Source: Streptomyces sp. MNU76
GTDB lineage: Bacteria > Actinomycetota > Actinomycetes > Streptomycetales > Streptomycetaceae
DNA length: 43,339 bases
NCBI RefSeq assembly: GCF_020982545.1
Contig: NZ_JAJKLK010000004.1
Location: 1 to 43,339 of the forward strand
Reading direction: 5' to 3'
Program-made: the position numbers and the translations under genes
In this document: positions 8,238-16,343 of the stretch, in pieces
Position numbering within the stretch: position 1 is the stretch's first letter
Layout: the number at the start of each line of letters is the position of its first letter
Notes under the pieces: generated by a model
The model's input: the letters and a program-made list of their open reading frames with translations, nothing else
Database searches by the model: none
What the model was told of the DNA's origin: nothing

Positions 8238-8722
8238 CGGCGCCGGACGATGACCGCGCCGGCCCGGCGACACTCGACGAAATCCGGGACTGGCTCAGCA
8301 GCCGGCCTCGCGACAGGGCCGTGCTCGCCACCGGCTGCTTCGACCTTCTGCACGCGGGACACCTGTGCTTCCTGGAGCAGGCGAGACGGCTCGGTGACCT
8401 CCTGGTCGTCGGTGTGAACAGCGACCAATCGGTCCGGCACCTCAAAGGCCCGAACAGGCCCATCGTCGGCGAACGCGAACGCGCCGCCCTCGTGGGCGCT
8501 CTGAGATGCGTCGACCGGGTATTCCTCTACGACGAGCCCACCGCCGACTGCCAAATCCGCTTCCTGCGTCCGCAGGTCTTCGCCACCGCGCGCGCAAGCA
8601 TCTCCGCATACCCCAGCGAAGTAGCGTCCGCCGCCGAGGTTGCGGCACACGTACACGCGATCGACCGGATCGCGCCGTACTCGACGACCAGGCTGGTCGA
8701 CACCCTGCGAGCGAACCTATGA
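8234..8722 (+). CDS. RfaE2/TagD-type cytidylyltransferase-like protein
   Basis: The product is 162 aa, the usual length of a stand-alone nucleotidyltransferase of the HxGH superfamily. GCFDLLHAGH gives the ATP/CTP-binding His40 and His43. VVGVNSDQSVRHLKGPNRPIVGERERAALVGALRCVDRVF matches the RfaE C-terminal domain, and the C-terminal YSTTRLVDTL helix is present. The usual lysine-glycine-glycine-aspartate loop (KGGDY) is replaced by ATARASISAYPSEV, so substrate specificity has probably shifted. The expected reaction is CTP or ATP plus a phosphorylated alcohol or sugar giving the activated nucleotide. That would make the two upstream kinase-like proteins suppliers of its phosphate substrate (inference). 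Confidence 0.82.
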   Translation: MTAPDDDRAGPATLDEIRDWLSSRPRDRAVLATGCFDLLHAGHLCFLEQARRLGDLLVVGVNSDQSVRHLKGPNRPIVGERERAALVGALRCVDRVFLYDEPTADCQIRFLRPQVFATARASISAYPSEVASAAEVAAHVHAIDRIAPYSTTRLVDTLRANL

Positions 8723-9267
8723 CGGAGAAAGTCATCGCCACCGGCAGCGCCCCATGGATCCCGGTGTCGCATCTGATGGAGGTGGTCAGCGCAGACTTCT
8801 ACCCACCACAGCACCTGACCACCGCGGCCTTCAGCCTCGTATCCGAGACTCAAGGCCACCTGCTGCTGACGCACGTCAACCTTCCCGGACGGGGCTGGGA
8901 CGTGCCCGGCGGTCACATCGATCCGGGCGAGGACGCCCGGCAGGCCGCAGCGAGAGAAATCAGCGAAGAGACCGGGTTTCTCATATCTGCCGAGGCGCTG
9001 GCGCTGCTCGGATGGCAACGCTTCACCTTGCACGAGAAACCGCAGGCCAGCTATCCGTACCCGTTCCCGGTGTCGTACACGCTGATGTTCACCGCGCAGA
9101 CCGGCCTCGCCGATCCGCCGGTGGCCCCGCCCCGGGACTCGGAGTGCGGGCCTGCCGGATGGTTCACCCCTACGCAAGTCCGGCAGCGGTGCGCGACCTG
9201 TACCTGGCTGCCGTTCCTCGCCCTGCTACGCGAGGCCCGACACCTTGCCGACGTCTCCTCAGACTGA
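8719..9267 (+). CDS. NUDIX hydrolase
   Basis: The product is 182 aa. A complete NUDIX box occupies residues 65-87 (GHIDPGE then REISEETGF) with the metal-binding glutamates in place. It is the last gene of the coupled operon, overlapping the cytidylyltransferase by 4 bp. NUDIX enzymes cleave nucleoside diphosphates linked to another group. At the end of a nucleotidyl-transfer pathway it may release the phosphorylated product or clean up a side product. A hairpin at 9338-9363 probably ends transcription. Confidence 0.88.
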   Translation: MTEKVIATGSAPWIPVSHLMEVVSADFYPPQHLTTAAFSLVSETQGHLLLTHVNLPGRGWDVPGGHIDPGEDARQAAAREISEETGFLISAEALALLGWQRFTLHEKPQASYPYPFPVSYTLMFTAQTGLADPPVAPPRDSECGPAGWFTPTQVRQRCATCTWLPFLALLREARHLADVSSD

Positions 9268-9327
9268 GAAGACTGAGCTTCCCGCGTCTGGCACGAGGAG
9301 ACACCGATCGAGAAGGGTCACCTGCGT

Positions 9328-9867
9328 CTACGCCGGGCCGCTTGAGGAACGCTCCTTAAGCGGCTCGAAGCCCTCAGGCAGAGGGATCCCGAACCGCTGG
9401 CACAGCAAGGGCACATCGTGGCGATCGACATCACGAGCCGGATAGCCGGTATGCCAGCGCACCGCCCACTCGGCCGACTCGCACCGCACTGCAGTTCCGG
9501 CAATCGAACCATGTCCGGCGAGGGCCTCAGCCGGAAAAGGACCGCCCTCCACCACGGATCCGTAATGCAGCGATCCGTCCGCGAGCGGCTCGTAGAGGTG
9601 CAAGTCGACCCGCAACCGAACACCGTCGTGCAATACGAAGTTCCACGGCCTGTCGCCAGGCCACGGGAAGATCCGGTCGACACCAGCCTCAGCGAACGCG
9701 ACGAACAACGGCTCCAGATGGGCGGCCGGCGCCCATACGTCAAGGTCGGAGTGTTCTCGCGTCTGCTCCCCGAGCAGCGCATCCACACCCCACCCGCCGC
9801 CAACACACGCATCTACGCCGTGGGCGTCGAGCCGCTCCACAAGCGCGACTACATCCTTGGCTGACAT
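9328..9867 (-). CDS. LinA/AadD-like nucleotidyltransferase domain protein
   Basis: ATG 9867 gives 179 aa; GTG 9882 is an alternative. GGGWGVDALLGEQTREHSDLDV (residues 23-44) contains the GG(W)G and DxD signature (Asp41, Asp43) of the pol-beta-type nucleotidyltransferases that modify lincosamides and aminoglycosides, and LRVDLHLYEP supplies the third acidic strand. It is convergent with the operon. An antibiotic-modifying self-resistance role, or modification of the operon's product, is plausible, but many such proteins are uncharacterised. Upstream DNA to 10040 is shared with the divergent NUDIX gene. Confidence 0.78.
   Translation of the reverse strand: MSAKDVVALVERLDAHGVDACVGGGWGVDALLGEQTREHSDLDVWAPAAHLEPLFVAFAEAGVDRIFPWPGDRPWNFVLHDGVRLRVDLHLYEPLADGSLHYGSVVEGGPFPAEALAGHGSIAGTAVRCESAEWAVRWHTGYPARDVDRHDVPLLCQRFGIPLPEGFEPLKERSSSGPA
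9338..9363. terminator. Bidirectional hairpin terminator between convergent genes
   Basis: An 11-bp stem with one G-U pair and a 4-base loop (CCGCTTGAGGA acgc TCCTTAAGCGG). It lies after the last operon gene and inside the final codons of the convergent nucleotidyltransferase gene. There is no run of T, as is common in Streptomyces. Confidence 0.5.
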
Positions 9868-10040
9868 CGAATAATGGCTCACCGCATCAGGGTAGAGGCC
9901 AGCCCGACCCCATATCCGGCGATCACTACGGCTTCGCCATACGGGATCCCGTGGGAGAGACGCCAAGACCGCCTACCCCTCGTCGAGTCCGGCGGCTTCC
10001 CTGGGTGCACCGCGGCTCTGCGAACCGAACTGGAGCGAAC

Positions 10041-10556
10041 ATGACCACCAACGACACCGCCATCACGGCCGCCCCGGCTCCCGCACCGGCAAGTGGCCCC
10101 GGCGTCCAGGTCGTCGCCGCGCTGCTGCGGCGCGGCAACCACATCGTCCTTGTCCAGGAACAGCGTGATGGCAAGGAGATGTGGTCCATCCCCGGCGGCG
10201 GCGTCGAGCGCGGCGAACTTCTCACCGAGGCCCTGGTCCGCGAGGTCAGGGAAGAGACCGGTCTGAATCTGACGGTGGTGGGCCCGCTGGCCTACCTCGT
10301 CAACACCACGACCGCCCGGTACCCCTCCGCCTTGGTCGCGACCTTCGACTGCGCCGAGTGGGACGGCGAGATCGCGGTCCACGACCCGGACGGCAAGGTG
10401 ACCGGCGCTGTCCTGCTGCCGCTGGACCAGGCGAAGTCCGTCCTATCGTCCTCCACCGCAACCCGACCCGAGATCGAACCCCTGCTGGACTACCTCAACA
10501 GCCTCACCGCCGGCCGCGTGTGGTCCTACCGGGACGACCAGCCCATCGAATACTGA
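10041..10556 (+). CDS. NUDIX hydrolase, stop codon rewritten by an IS insertion
   Basis: The product is 171 aa from ATG 10041, with TGGAG 8 bases upstream. The NUDIX box spans residues 53-75 (GGVERGE then REVREETGL) and an Ala/Pro-rich tail of about 20 residues precedes the domain. The stop TGA lies inside the IS630 element that begins at 10553. Joining the flanks without the IS restores GAA TAA at the same place, so the insertion only added one Tyr codon and the enzyme should still be made. It is divergent from the LinA-like gene. Confidence 0.88.
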   Translation: MTTNDTAITAAPAPAPASGPGVQVVAALLRRGNHIVLVQEQRDGKEMWSIPGGGVERGELLTEALVREVREETGLNLTVVGPLAYLVNTTTARYPSALVATFDCAEWDGEIAVHDPDGKVTGAVLLPLDQAKSVLSSSTATRPEIEPLLDYLNSLTAGRVWSYRDDQPIEY

Positions 10557-11720
10557 CTTCGGCTCGTCAGGGTGACGCTGGTTCGTCGAGGGCCAGGCCG
10601 GTGCCCGCTATGAAGCCGTCAAGGATGCCGGACCGGTACTGAAGGCGCTTGAGCCGGTTGCGTACGAGTGCTTCGAGCCGGTCGAGGGCGACGACGGCGA
10701 GGTTGGCCAGGCTGCGCTTGACGTGCGCCCATACCCACTCGACCGGGTTGAGGTCGGGTGAATAGGCGGGCAGCAGGAATACCGTCAGCCACTCACGCTC
10801 GGCGATCAGCTCGCCCATGGCGCGGGAGACGTGGGTGTTCAGACGGTCCCACACCAGCACGATGGGCGCCTTGACGAGCTGGTGGACGCCGTCGATCAAC
10901 GCGATGAAGTCCCGCTCGCCCATGCTGCGACGTTTGCCTTTGCCCACTCGGTGGGTGCGCAGGCGGTGGCACAGCCGGGTCCGGGAGCCGGGCCGCATGG
11001 CGATCATCCCGGCCACGGACAGTCGCCCCGAGCGTCGTCCGCTCACCGTCACCTGCGGGGTGTGGCCGCGCCGGCCCCAGGTGCGTCCCCTGGGCGGCCG
11101 GCGGGTGAAGCCTGCCTCGTCCTCGAAGCAGATGTAGCCCCCACAGGCCGCCCGAGCTCTTTTACCTCCGTCCAGGTCGCCTCCTTCCACGCGGTGACGG
11201 CCTGCTCGTTGCGCTCGGCGACCCGCCGTGCGGGGACCTGCGGGCTGAAGCCGAGCCGGTGCATCAGCCGCGTCGCCCCGGAGACGCTGTAGGAGACGTG
11301 AAACTTCCTGCCGATCAGCGTGGCCACCCTCGCCGCGGTCCACACCTGGTCCTCCGTCCAGCCGTGCGCGGCCGGACCCTGCTCGAGATACCCGGCGAGC
11401 TCTTCAAGACAGCGTGGCGACAGGCGACACCGGCCCCCGCTCGGGCCTCGCGAAAGCAGCTCGTCGGCACCGCCTTGCCGCCACAACTGCTGCCACTGGT
11501 AAACCGACTTCAGACTCACACGCAGCTGCCGGGCCACCTCGGGCGGTTTGACCTGCTGCGTGAACAGCTCCGCCGCCTGTATCCGCACCGCTTCCCGACG
11601 CCGCCGTGCTCCAGGCGTCAGCCCGCCCCCATCCGCGTATCTCACACGCCACGGACTACCGACAACACCACACCCACATCAGCAAGTTCAGCAAACATCA
11701 CCCTAACGAGCCGAGATCAG
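10553..11720 (-). mobile_element. Complete IS630-family insertion sequence, 1168 bp
   Basis: The element is bounded by imperfect 25-bp terminal inverted repeats at 10553-10577 and 11696-11720 (21 of 25 matching; both begin CTGA and share TCGGCTCGT and AGGGTGA). It is flanked on both sides by TA (10551-10552 and 11721-11722), the target duplication expected for IS630/Tc1-mariner elements. The transposase is on the minus strand. Intact ends and a clean duplication suggest recent insertion. Confidence 0.92.
10567..11645 (-). CDS. IS630-family transposase, two frames joined by probable -1 frameshift
   Basis: The first frame (GTG 11645 to about 11165) encodes the helix-turn-helix half with VKPPEVARQLRVSLKSVYQW and a winged-helix-like part (YSVSGATRLMHRLGFSPQ). 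The second, in the -1 frame, encodes the DDE domain. It has Asp in ICFEDEAGF, Asp in VLVWDRLNTH and Glu in SPDLNPVEWVWAHVK. The frames meet at a lysine AAA codon within GGTAAAAGAG (about 11160), where tRNA-Lys can slip back one base. An SD-like GGAGG lies just before it. Such fusion by programmed frameshift is common in IS630, so I treat it as functional rather than broken. The stop lies within the left inverted repeat. Confidence 0.85.
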
Positions 11721-11811
11721 TAACGGCTGCCGGAAGCCCTGGCTGACGACATTTTCGCACGTCAGAGCATCGAATCGATCGCTGAGTCACTGGCATTGGG
11801 CTCAGTACAGC

Positions 11812-13210
11812 TCACGTTGGCCCGTGGTCGGCGATGTGTTCCGCCATGGTGAGGACGGTGCGGTCGGCGTACGGTGCGCCGATGATCTGGACAGCGATAG
11901 GCATCCCGTGGTCGTCGGTGCCGACGGGGGCGATGGCGGCGGGCAGTCCGATGTGGCTGATGAGGTTGGTCCAGCCGGTCTGGTCGAAGAAGCTGCGTTC
12001 GTTCCCGTTGACGTAGAGGGTGCGGCTGCCGTTGGAGATGGCGGGGGTAGGGGCGGCGGGGTGAGGAGTACATCGTGGTGGTCGAAGAACGCCGTCCACG
12101 CGGCGCGTTGGCGGGCGCGTTCTTCGTTCGCGGTCAGCCAGGTGCGGTGGGTCTGGGTGCGGTAGCGCAGGGCGGTGGCTCGGGGGGAGGTGTCGTCGTC
12201 AGGCAGGTGACGTGCGCTGGTCTGGTTCGCCGTGAATTCGGTGTCGGTGCCGGCGAGGGCGGCGTTGGCGTGGAGGAGTTGTTCGAAGAGTCTCGATGAC
12301 GCTGTGAAACCAACAGGGCCGGGGGTGTGGGTGATATGTGTCCCGGTGGCGGTCAGCCGACGGGTGAGTTGTTCGAGGTTTTCAGCGGTGGCGTCGTTGA
12401 CGGGGCAGCCGGGGTCGTTCGGCCAGATGGCGATGCGGAAGTCGTCGAGGTTTCGGGGTGGTTCGGGCAGGTTGAGGCGCCACGGTGTGTGCTCGTCCGG
12501 GACAGGTGTGGTGAGGGCGGTGAGCATGAGGGACAGGTCGCGGGGTGGCGGGCGAGGGGGCCAGGGTGAGCATGTCGCTGGTGGTCAGCCAGCCGGGTGG
12601 GCGGGGATGTGGCCTCGGGCGGGGACGATTCCTTGTGGGGCGCAGGGCGTAGGTGCCGCAGTAGTGGGCGGGCAGGCGGAGGGAGCCTGCGAGGTCGCTG
12701 CCGAGTTCGAGGGGGTCAGGCGGCGGCGACGGCTGCTGCGGCTCCGCCGGAGGAGCCGCCGGGGTGCGGGTGGGTCGTGCGGGTTGCGGGTGGCGCCGAA
12801 GAGGGGTTGTCGGTGTGGAGGTCCTGGCAGTAGGCGGGGACGTTGGTCTTGCCCATGATCACGGCTCCGGCGTGGCGGAGCCGTGCGACCGCGTCGGCGT
12901 CGCGTGCGGGGATGTGGTGGCGCAGTTCTTCGGCGCCGCAGGTGGTACGCAGTGCGACGGTTTCGAAGGAGTCTTTGATCGTGAGCGGCAGTCCGTCGAC
13001 GTGGCCGACGGGCCGGCCCTGTGCGCGGCGGTCGTCTGAGGCGCTGGCTGCCTGCCGGGCCGCGTCGATGTCCAGGGTGATGACGGCGTTGAGGGTGCTG
13101 GTCTGGATCCGCTTGTGGTGGAGGTCGAGGAGTTCGCGGCTGGAGATGAGACGCCGGTTCAGAGCGCTGAGCTGGGCGTGGGCCGGGAGGGCTGTGTAGT
13201 CGGTGGTCAC
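11812..13210 (-). pseudogene. Decayed amidase (amidase signature family)
   Basis: The start is GTG 13210 in a GTGA overlap with the preceding membrane-protein gene. The first 164 codons are good amidase: catalytic Lys in LPLTIKDSF and the glycine/serine loop HPGGSSGGAAAAVAA with the cis-serine. The frame then breaks repeatedly, at about 12716, 12650, 12590, 12550 and 12060. Family sequence is recoverable in alternating frames: LRLPAHYCGTYALRP, LTTSDMLTLA, then DDFRIAIWPNDPGC and finally NLISHIGLPAAIAPVG to the end. At least four indels mean no functional enzyme. It would have been the last gene of the XRE-ImmA-MAB_1171c operon. Confidence 0.85.
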
Positions 13211-14406
13211 CGGATGACATCCTCGCGGGCGGTGGGACGTTCGTGCCGGGCGAAGTGCCGGGCGACGGCGCTCAGGACGGTGAGGTCCTCGATGGGGTGG
13301 GAGGACTCCATGTTCTGGTCGGCGAAGTCGGTAGATCGGGCCGGTGGCGTGCCGTGTCTGTGGGCGGTGAGGGCGGCGCGGATCTGGTCAGCGGTTATGG
13401 CCGCGTGGAGTTCGTCTCCCGCGAGGCCGGCGGCTCGGTGCCGCTGTTCGCTGTCCTTGCGTACGTCGTGGTCGAGGTAGGGGCGGACGGCTGTCTGTCC
13501 GTCGCGGATCTCCACGACGCGGCGGTAGACCTGGAAGGAGATGCCTTGTGTGGGTGGGCGTCCTGTGGCGGTGGAGTCGTTGGGTGTGAGGACGATTTCG
13601 GGTACGGCCCGGTGGAAGGCGAGCCACAGCGGGTGCAGTTGGCGGTGGGCCCGTTGAAGGCCGATCCAGTAGGCGGTGCGCTGCACTTGGGCGGTGAGGG
13701 TGGGGACGAGCCAGCCGACGAGGGTGAGGATGGTGCCGATGTCGCCGCAGATCCAGGCGAAGTCTTCCCAGCCGGCCAGTGAGGTTCCCAGGGCGGCGGC
13801 GATCACGTTGCCGATACGGACGGCGCTGTAGCCGAGGGTGATGGCCGCTCCGACGGAGACGATCCTCAGGCCGATACGGACGGCCGTGCGGGGGCTGCGG
13901 CTGGCCAGGCGCCAGCACGCCACGGCCAGGTAGAGCTCGGCGAAGGTGTAGGCGCTGATGTAGAGGGTCAGGTAGGTCGCGTAGATGTGGTCGTGCGCGT
14001 AGTAGAGGGTGAAGTCCGTCGGCCGCTGGACGGCAGGCGTCAGCAAGAAGAAGAGCACGAACAACCCGCTGATGACAGCGGCGCCGGAGCTGAGCCAGTA
14101 CCGCGACATGCGCCGCGCCCGGTCGGCGGGTGATCCCCAGTGGCTGAGGACGACCTGTTGGCAGGCCAGCAGTGCCACCACGCAGCTCATGGCCAGCGGC
14201 ACGGCAAGGTTCCGCGTGCCGAGGGTGTCGTCGATGGCCCGCCACATGGGGCTGAGCGAGAACAGGAAGCTGAGCGCCGAGAGTAGGTAGACGGCCGTCA
14301 GCGCCGCCCAGGCGGTGTCCCTGCGCCGGGCGGGAAGGTCTCTGAGCAGGAATGCGAGGCCGACCAGCGCCACGGTCAGGCTGATGGGATGCAGGAGGTC
14401 CTTCAC
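13207..14406 (-). CDS. MAB_1171c-family (DUF6545) membrane protein, putative transporter
   Basis: The product is 399 aa. The first about 250 residues contain seven hydrophobic segments (for example ISLTVALVGLAFLL, ISGLFVLFFLLTP and TILTLVGWLVPTL). They are followed by a cytosolic domain of about 150 residues with HPLWLAFHRAVPEIVL and FQVYRRVVEIRDGQ, the conserved core of the family. The gene overlaps the ImmA-like gene by 4 bp. The trio of XRE protein, ImmA/IrrE peptidase and this membrane protein recurs in actinomycetes. Its transport role is by annotation only, and its biological function is unknown. Confidence 0.85.
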   Translation of the reverse strand: MKDLLHPISLTVALVGLAFLLRDLPARRRDTAWAALTAVYLLSALSFLFSLSPMWRAIDDTLGTRNLAVPLAMSCVVALLACQQVVLSHWGSPADRARRMSRYWLSSGAAVISGLFVLFFLLTPAVQRPTDFTLYYAHDHIYATYLTLYISAYTFAELYLAVACWRLASRSPRTAVRIGLRIVSVGAAITLGYSAVRIGNVIAAALGTSLAGWEDFAWICGDIGTILTLVGWLVPTLTAQVQRTAYWIGLQRAHRQLHPLWLAFHRAVPEIVLTPNDSTATGRPPTQGISFQVYRRVVEIRDGQTAVRPYLDHDVRKDSEQRHRAAGLAGDELHAAITADQIRAALTAHRHGTPPARSTDFADQNMESSHPIEDLTVLSAVARHFARHERPTAREDVIR

Positions 14407-14966
14407 CGGTCGCTCCCTCTGCGGCTGAGCAGGGTGTGGGCGACCCGCTCCTGTATGTCGTCGCCCGTCGGGGACGCGGTGCGCAGACGGTGCTCGATGA
14501 CGCGGCCGGACAGGTAGGAGGCGAGGAGTTCGGCGTCGTGCTCCTCGGCCTCCTCGTAGCTGCTGCGCCCGAGCATCATCTCGACCAGCTCTGGGTCGAG
14601 CAGCGGGGCAAGGTCCTGCGGCTCCGCTGCGGGCACCTGGCCGCGTTCGTGGTGGCGGAGAAACAGATGGGCCATCTCGTGGCCGATGACGTGATCCTGG
14701 TGGGCACGGCTGGTCCGCGGGTCGAAGAAGATGTAGAAGGCGCTTCGGGTGACGTACGTGACGCCGCAGCGCCGCCCCGGAACAGTCTGGGCCGCCTCGA
14801 TGTGCACCGCGCGCCCTGTCCGGCGGGTCACTTCGTGCCGGAGGTCACGGACGCTTGCGACCTGAGGGAGTTTCAATTCCGCCAAGAGACTCGACTGTTG
14901 GCGAGGAGACGACCACATAGTTCTCTCTGTTTCTCGTTCTTCTGAGTCTATTTGACACGGTGTCAC
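14403..14966 (-). CDS. ImmA/IrrE-family metallo-endopeptidase
   Basis: The product is 187 aa from GTG 14966, overlapping the XRE gene (GTGA); ATG 14918 behind GAGAGA is a possible shorter start. The zinc site HEMAH (His96, Glu97, His100) is followed by LFLRHH and a downstream acidic YEEAEEHDAELLASYL that supplies the third ligand. ImmA-type peptidases cleave a partner repressor to induce mobile elements or stress genes. The adjacent XRE protein, encoded just upstream in the same operon, is the obvious substrate (inference). Confidence 0.85.
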   Translation of the reverse strand: MTPCQIDSEERETERTMWSSPRQQSSLLAELKLPQVASVRDLRHEVTRRTGRAVHIEAAQTVPGRRCGVTYVTRSAFYIFFDPRTSRAHQDHVIGHEMAHLFLRHHERGQVPAAEPQDLAPLLDPELVEMMLGRSSYEEAEEHDAELLASYLSGRVIEHRLRTASPTGDDIQERVAHTLLSRRGSDR

Positions 14967-15400
14967 TCGGGCTCTGGCGGAAGCCCTTCGAGTTCTCTCA
15001 CCCTGTCAACTTCCTTCAGCACTTGGGCAAATCCATCTTCGGACAGCCCGATCATCCGGTAGAAGACGTTCTCGATACCGGCCTGCTTCGACTTGACCGC
15101 AGCAAACTGGCTCATCGCCGCGATTGCCACGTCGTCATCGTCGAAGAAGTCGCGCGGGAATCCGAACGCCCGGGCTAGCCACACCTTGGTCTCCGCGGAC
15201 GGGTTGACTCGCTTCCCGGTGCGCAGCAGCGAGATATAGGAGTCGGAGAGCGAGCCTCCGAAACCGGCAATCCGTGCGGCTACTTCCTTGTTGCTGTAGA
15301 CCCCCCGCCGCGGAGGGTGAACGTGCTCGAACAGCCAGTTCAACCGTTCACGGAACACGGCCCCTTCATCGGCGGACGCTCGCCCCGACAAGCCACTCAT
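14963..15400 (-). CDS. XRE-family helix-turn-helix regulator
   Basis: ATG 15400 is preceded by GGGGAAG at good spacing (TTG 15406 is the longer alternative), giving 145 aa. The HTH lies around residues 35-75 (YSNKEVAARIAGFGGSLSDSYISLLRTGKRVNPS), followed by WLARAFGFPRDFFDDD and a C-terminal helical part around residues 100-140. It is the first gene of the minus-strand operon with the peptidase and membrane protein. It probably represses its own promoter in 15401-15500. Confidence 0.85.
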   Translation of the reverse strand: MSGLSGRASADEGAVFRERLNWLFEHVHPPRRGVYSNKEVAARIAGFGGSLSDSYISLLRTGKRVNPSAETKVWLARAFGFPRDFFDDDDVAIAAMSQFAAVKSKQAGIENVFYRMIGLSEDGFAQVLKEVDRVRELEGLPPEPE

Positions 15401-15961
15401 GATCAACTTCCCCTATATCCGACCCTTGTGACACCACCACCGTACGCCACCGCTGACTGGTGTTGACTGGCACGCCCCGGATATGAAAAGTTCTCCACCG
15501 CCAGCACTCCTCGGTTGGTTCGGAAAGCTTGCTCTCATGAGTCACGTTTTTACATGCGCAATCGGTCCAATAGAGCGACGGGAGGCCCGTTCGCAGCACA
15601 TTTCACGCCCCCTTCATACACGAGCCCTGCCCCTCGAAGCCTCTGAGAAAGCTCAATCCCGAGCCGTTCGAGGAAAAGTTTCCGGCACAGAAACGGAAGC
15701 CAGCTCTGCTTTCGATGGGCGCTCACGGAAGGCAGGGACGCGCGATCCCCTGCGCGATGCCACTTTCGCGAGCCTGCCGAGAATCAGGCGCGCCGCCGCA
15801 TTCCAAGCACCCTGGGCGACTGCAGCTACGGCCGTTCGGGGGCTTCGTGTGGCTACGGCCGCGCCTGGCGGCGATCACGAAGCCCGGTCATCGCGTCACG
15901 CTCTGCAACTAGTACAGAGTTTAAGAACCAACTCTGGATCTTGACGCAGGGTCGTGCGTAT
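15401..15961. other. Intergenic region between XRE operon and mobilisation module
   Basis: About 560 bp with no convincing gene on either strand. Near the XRE start, TGACTGG occurs twice as a 10-bp-period direct repeat (15454-15460 and 15464-15470), a possible operator for the XRE protein. The remainder lacks a coding pattern. Confidence 0.35.
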
Positions 15962-16040
15962 GTTCGTCGTCCCCCGGGCAGCCCGCCCGCACGACGAACG
16001 AGGAGAAGCGCATGCGCTCACTCCGGGCCTCGTAGGCCCG
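15962..16040 (+). promoter_or_regulatory. Leader with two hairpins and a 7-codon reading frame
   Basis: GTTCGTCGT (15962-15970) pairs with ACGACGAAC (15991-15999). AGGAG (16001-16005) then precedes ATG 16012 of a seven-codon frame (MRSLRAS) whose TAG stop lies inside a second hairpin, CGGGCCT cgt AGGCCCG (16024-16040). This resembles a leader-peptide arrangement upstream of the plasmid-like genes. Regulation by it is inference. Confidence 0.35.
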
Positions 16041-16196
16041 CATAGCAGCGACGGCGCCCGAGAGGTGCGAACTCCCGGACGCCGAACGCTCAACGGCACA
16101 AACCGCCCCGGCAAGGGCGGAGATTGCCCACCATCACCACGCTGATCCCTTCCACGGGGCGCTTCAGCGTGGCAACACTGCAAAGGGGATTCTTGC

Positions 16197-16343
16197 ATGC
16201 CTCCTGCCCTGCGCAAAAGGTCGAACCGCCTGGCCTGCGCGGCAGCCACCTTCGTCTCGGCGCCTTCCCGCCCCGGCCCGGAGCACGCCATCACGGCCTC
16301 GGAAAGCCGCCAGTCCTGCCTCGTGAGCGGGGGTGGCCGATGA
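16197..16343 (+). CDS. Small 48-aa protein overlapping the HTH gene
   Basis: ATG 16197 with AAGGGG upstream opens a 48-codon frame that ends TGA 16341-16343, overlapping the next start as ATGA. The product is basic at the N-terminus (MPPALRKRSNRLACAAATF) and has a short hydrophobic patch. No family is recognised. Ribosome binding site plus coupling support it, but at this GC content a chance frame is possible. Confidence 0.45.
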   Translation: MPPALRKRSNRLACAAATFVSAPSRPGPEHAITASESRQSCLVSGGGR

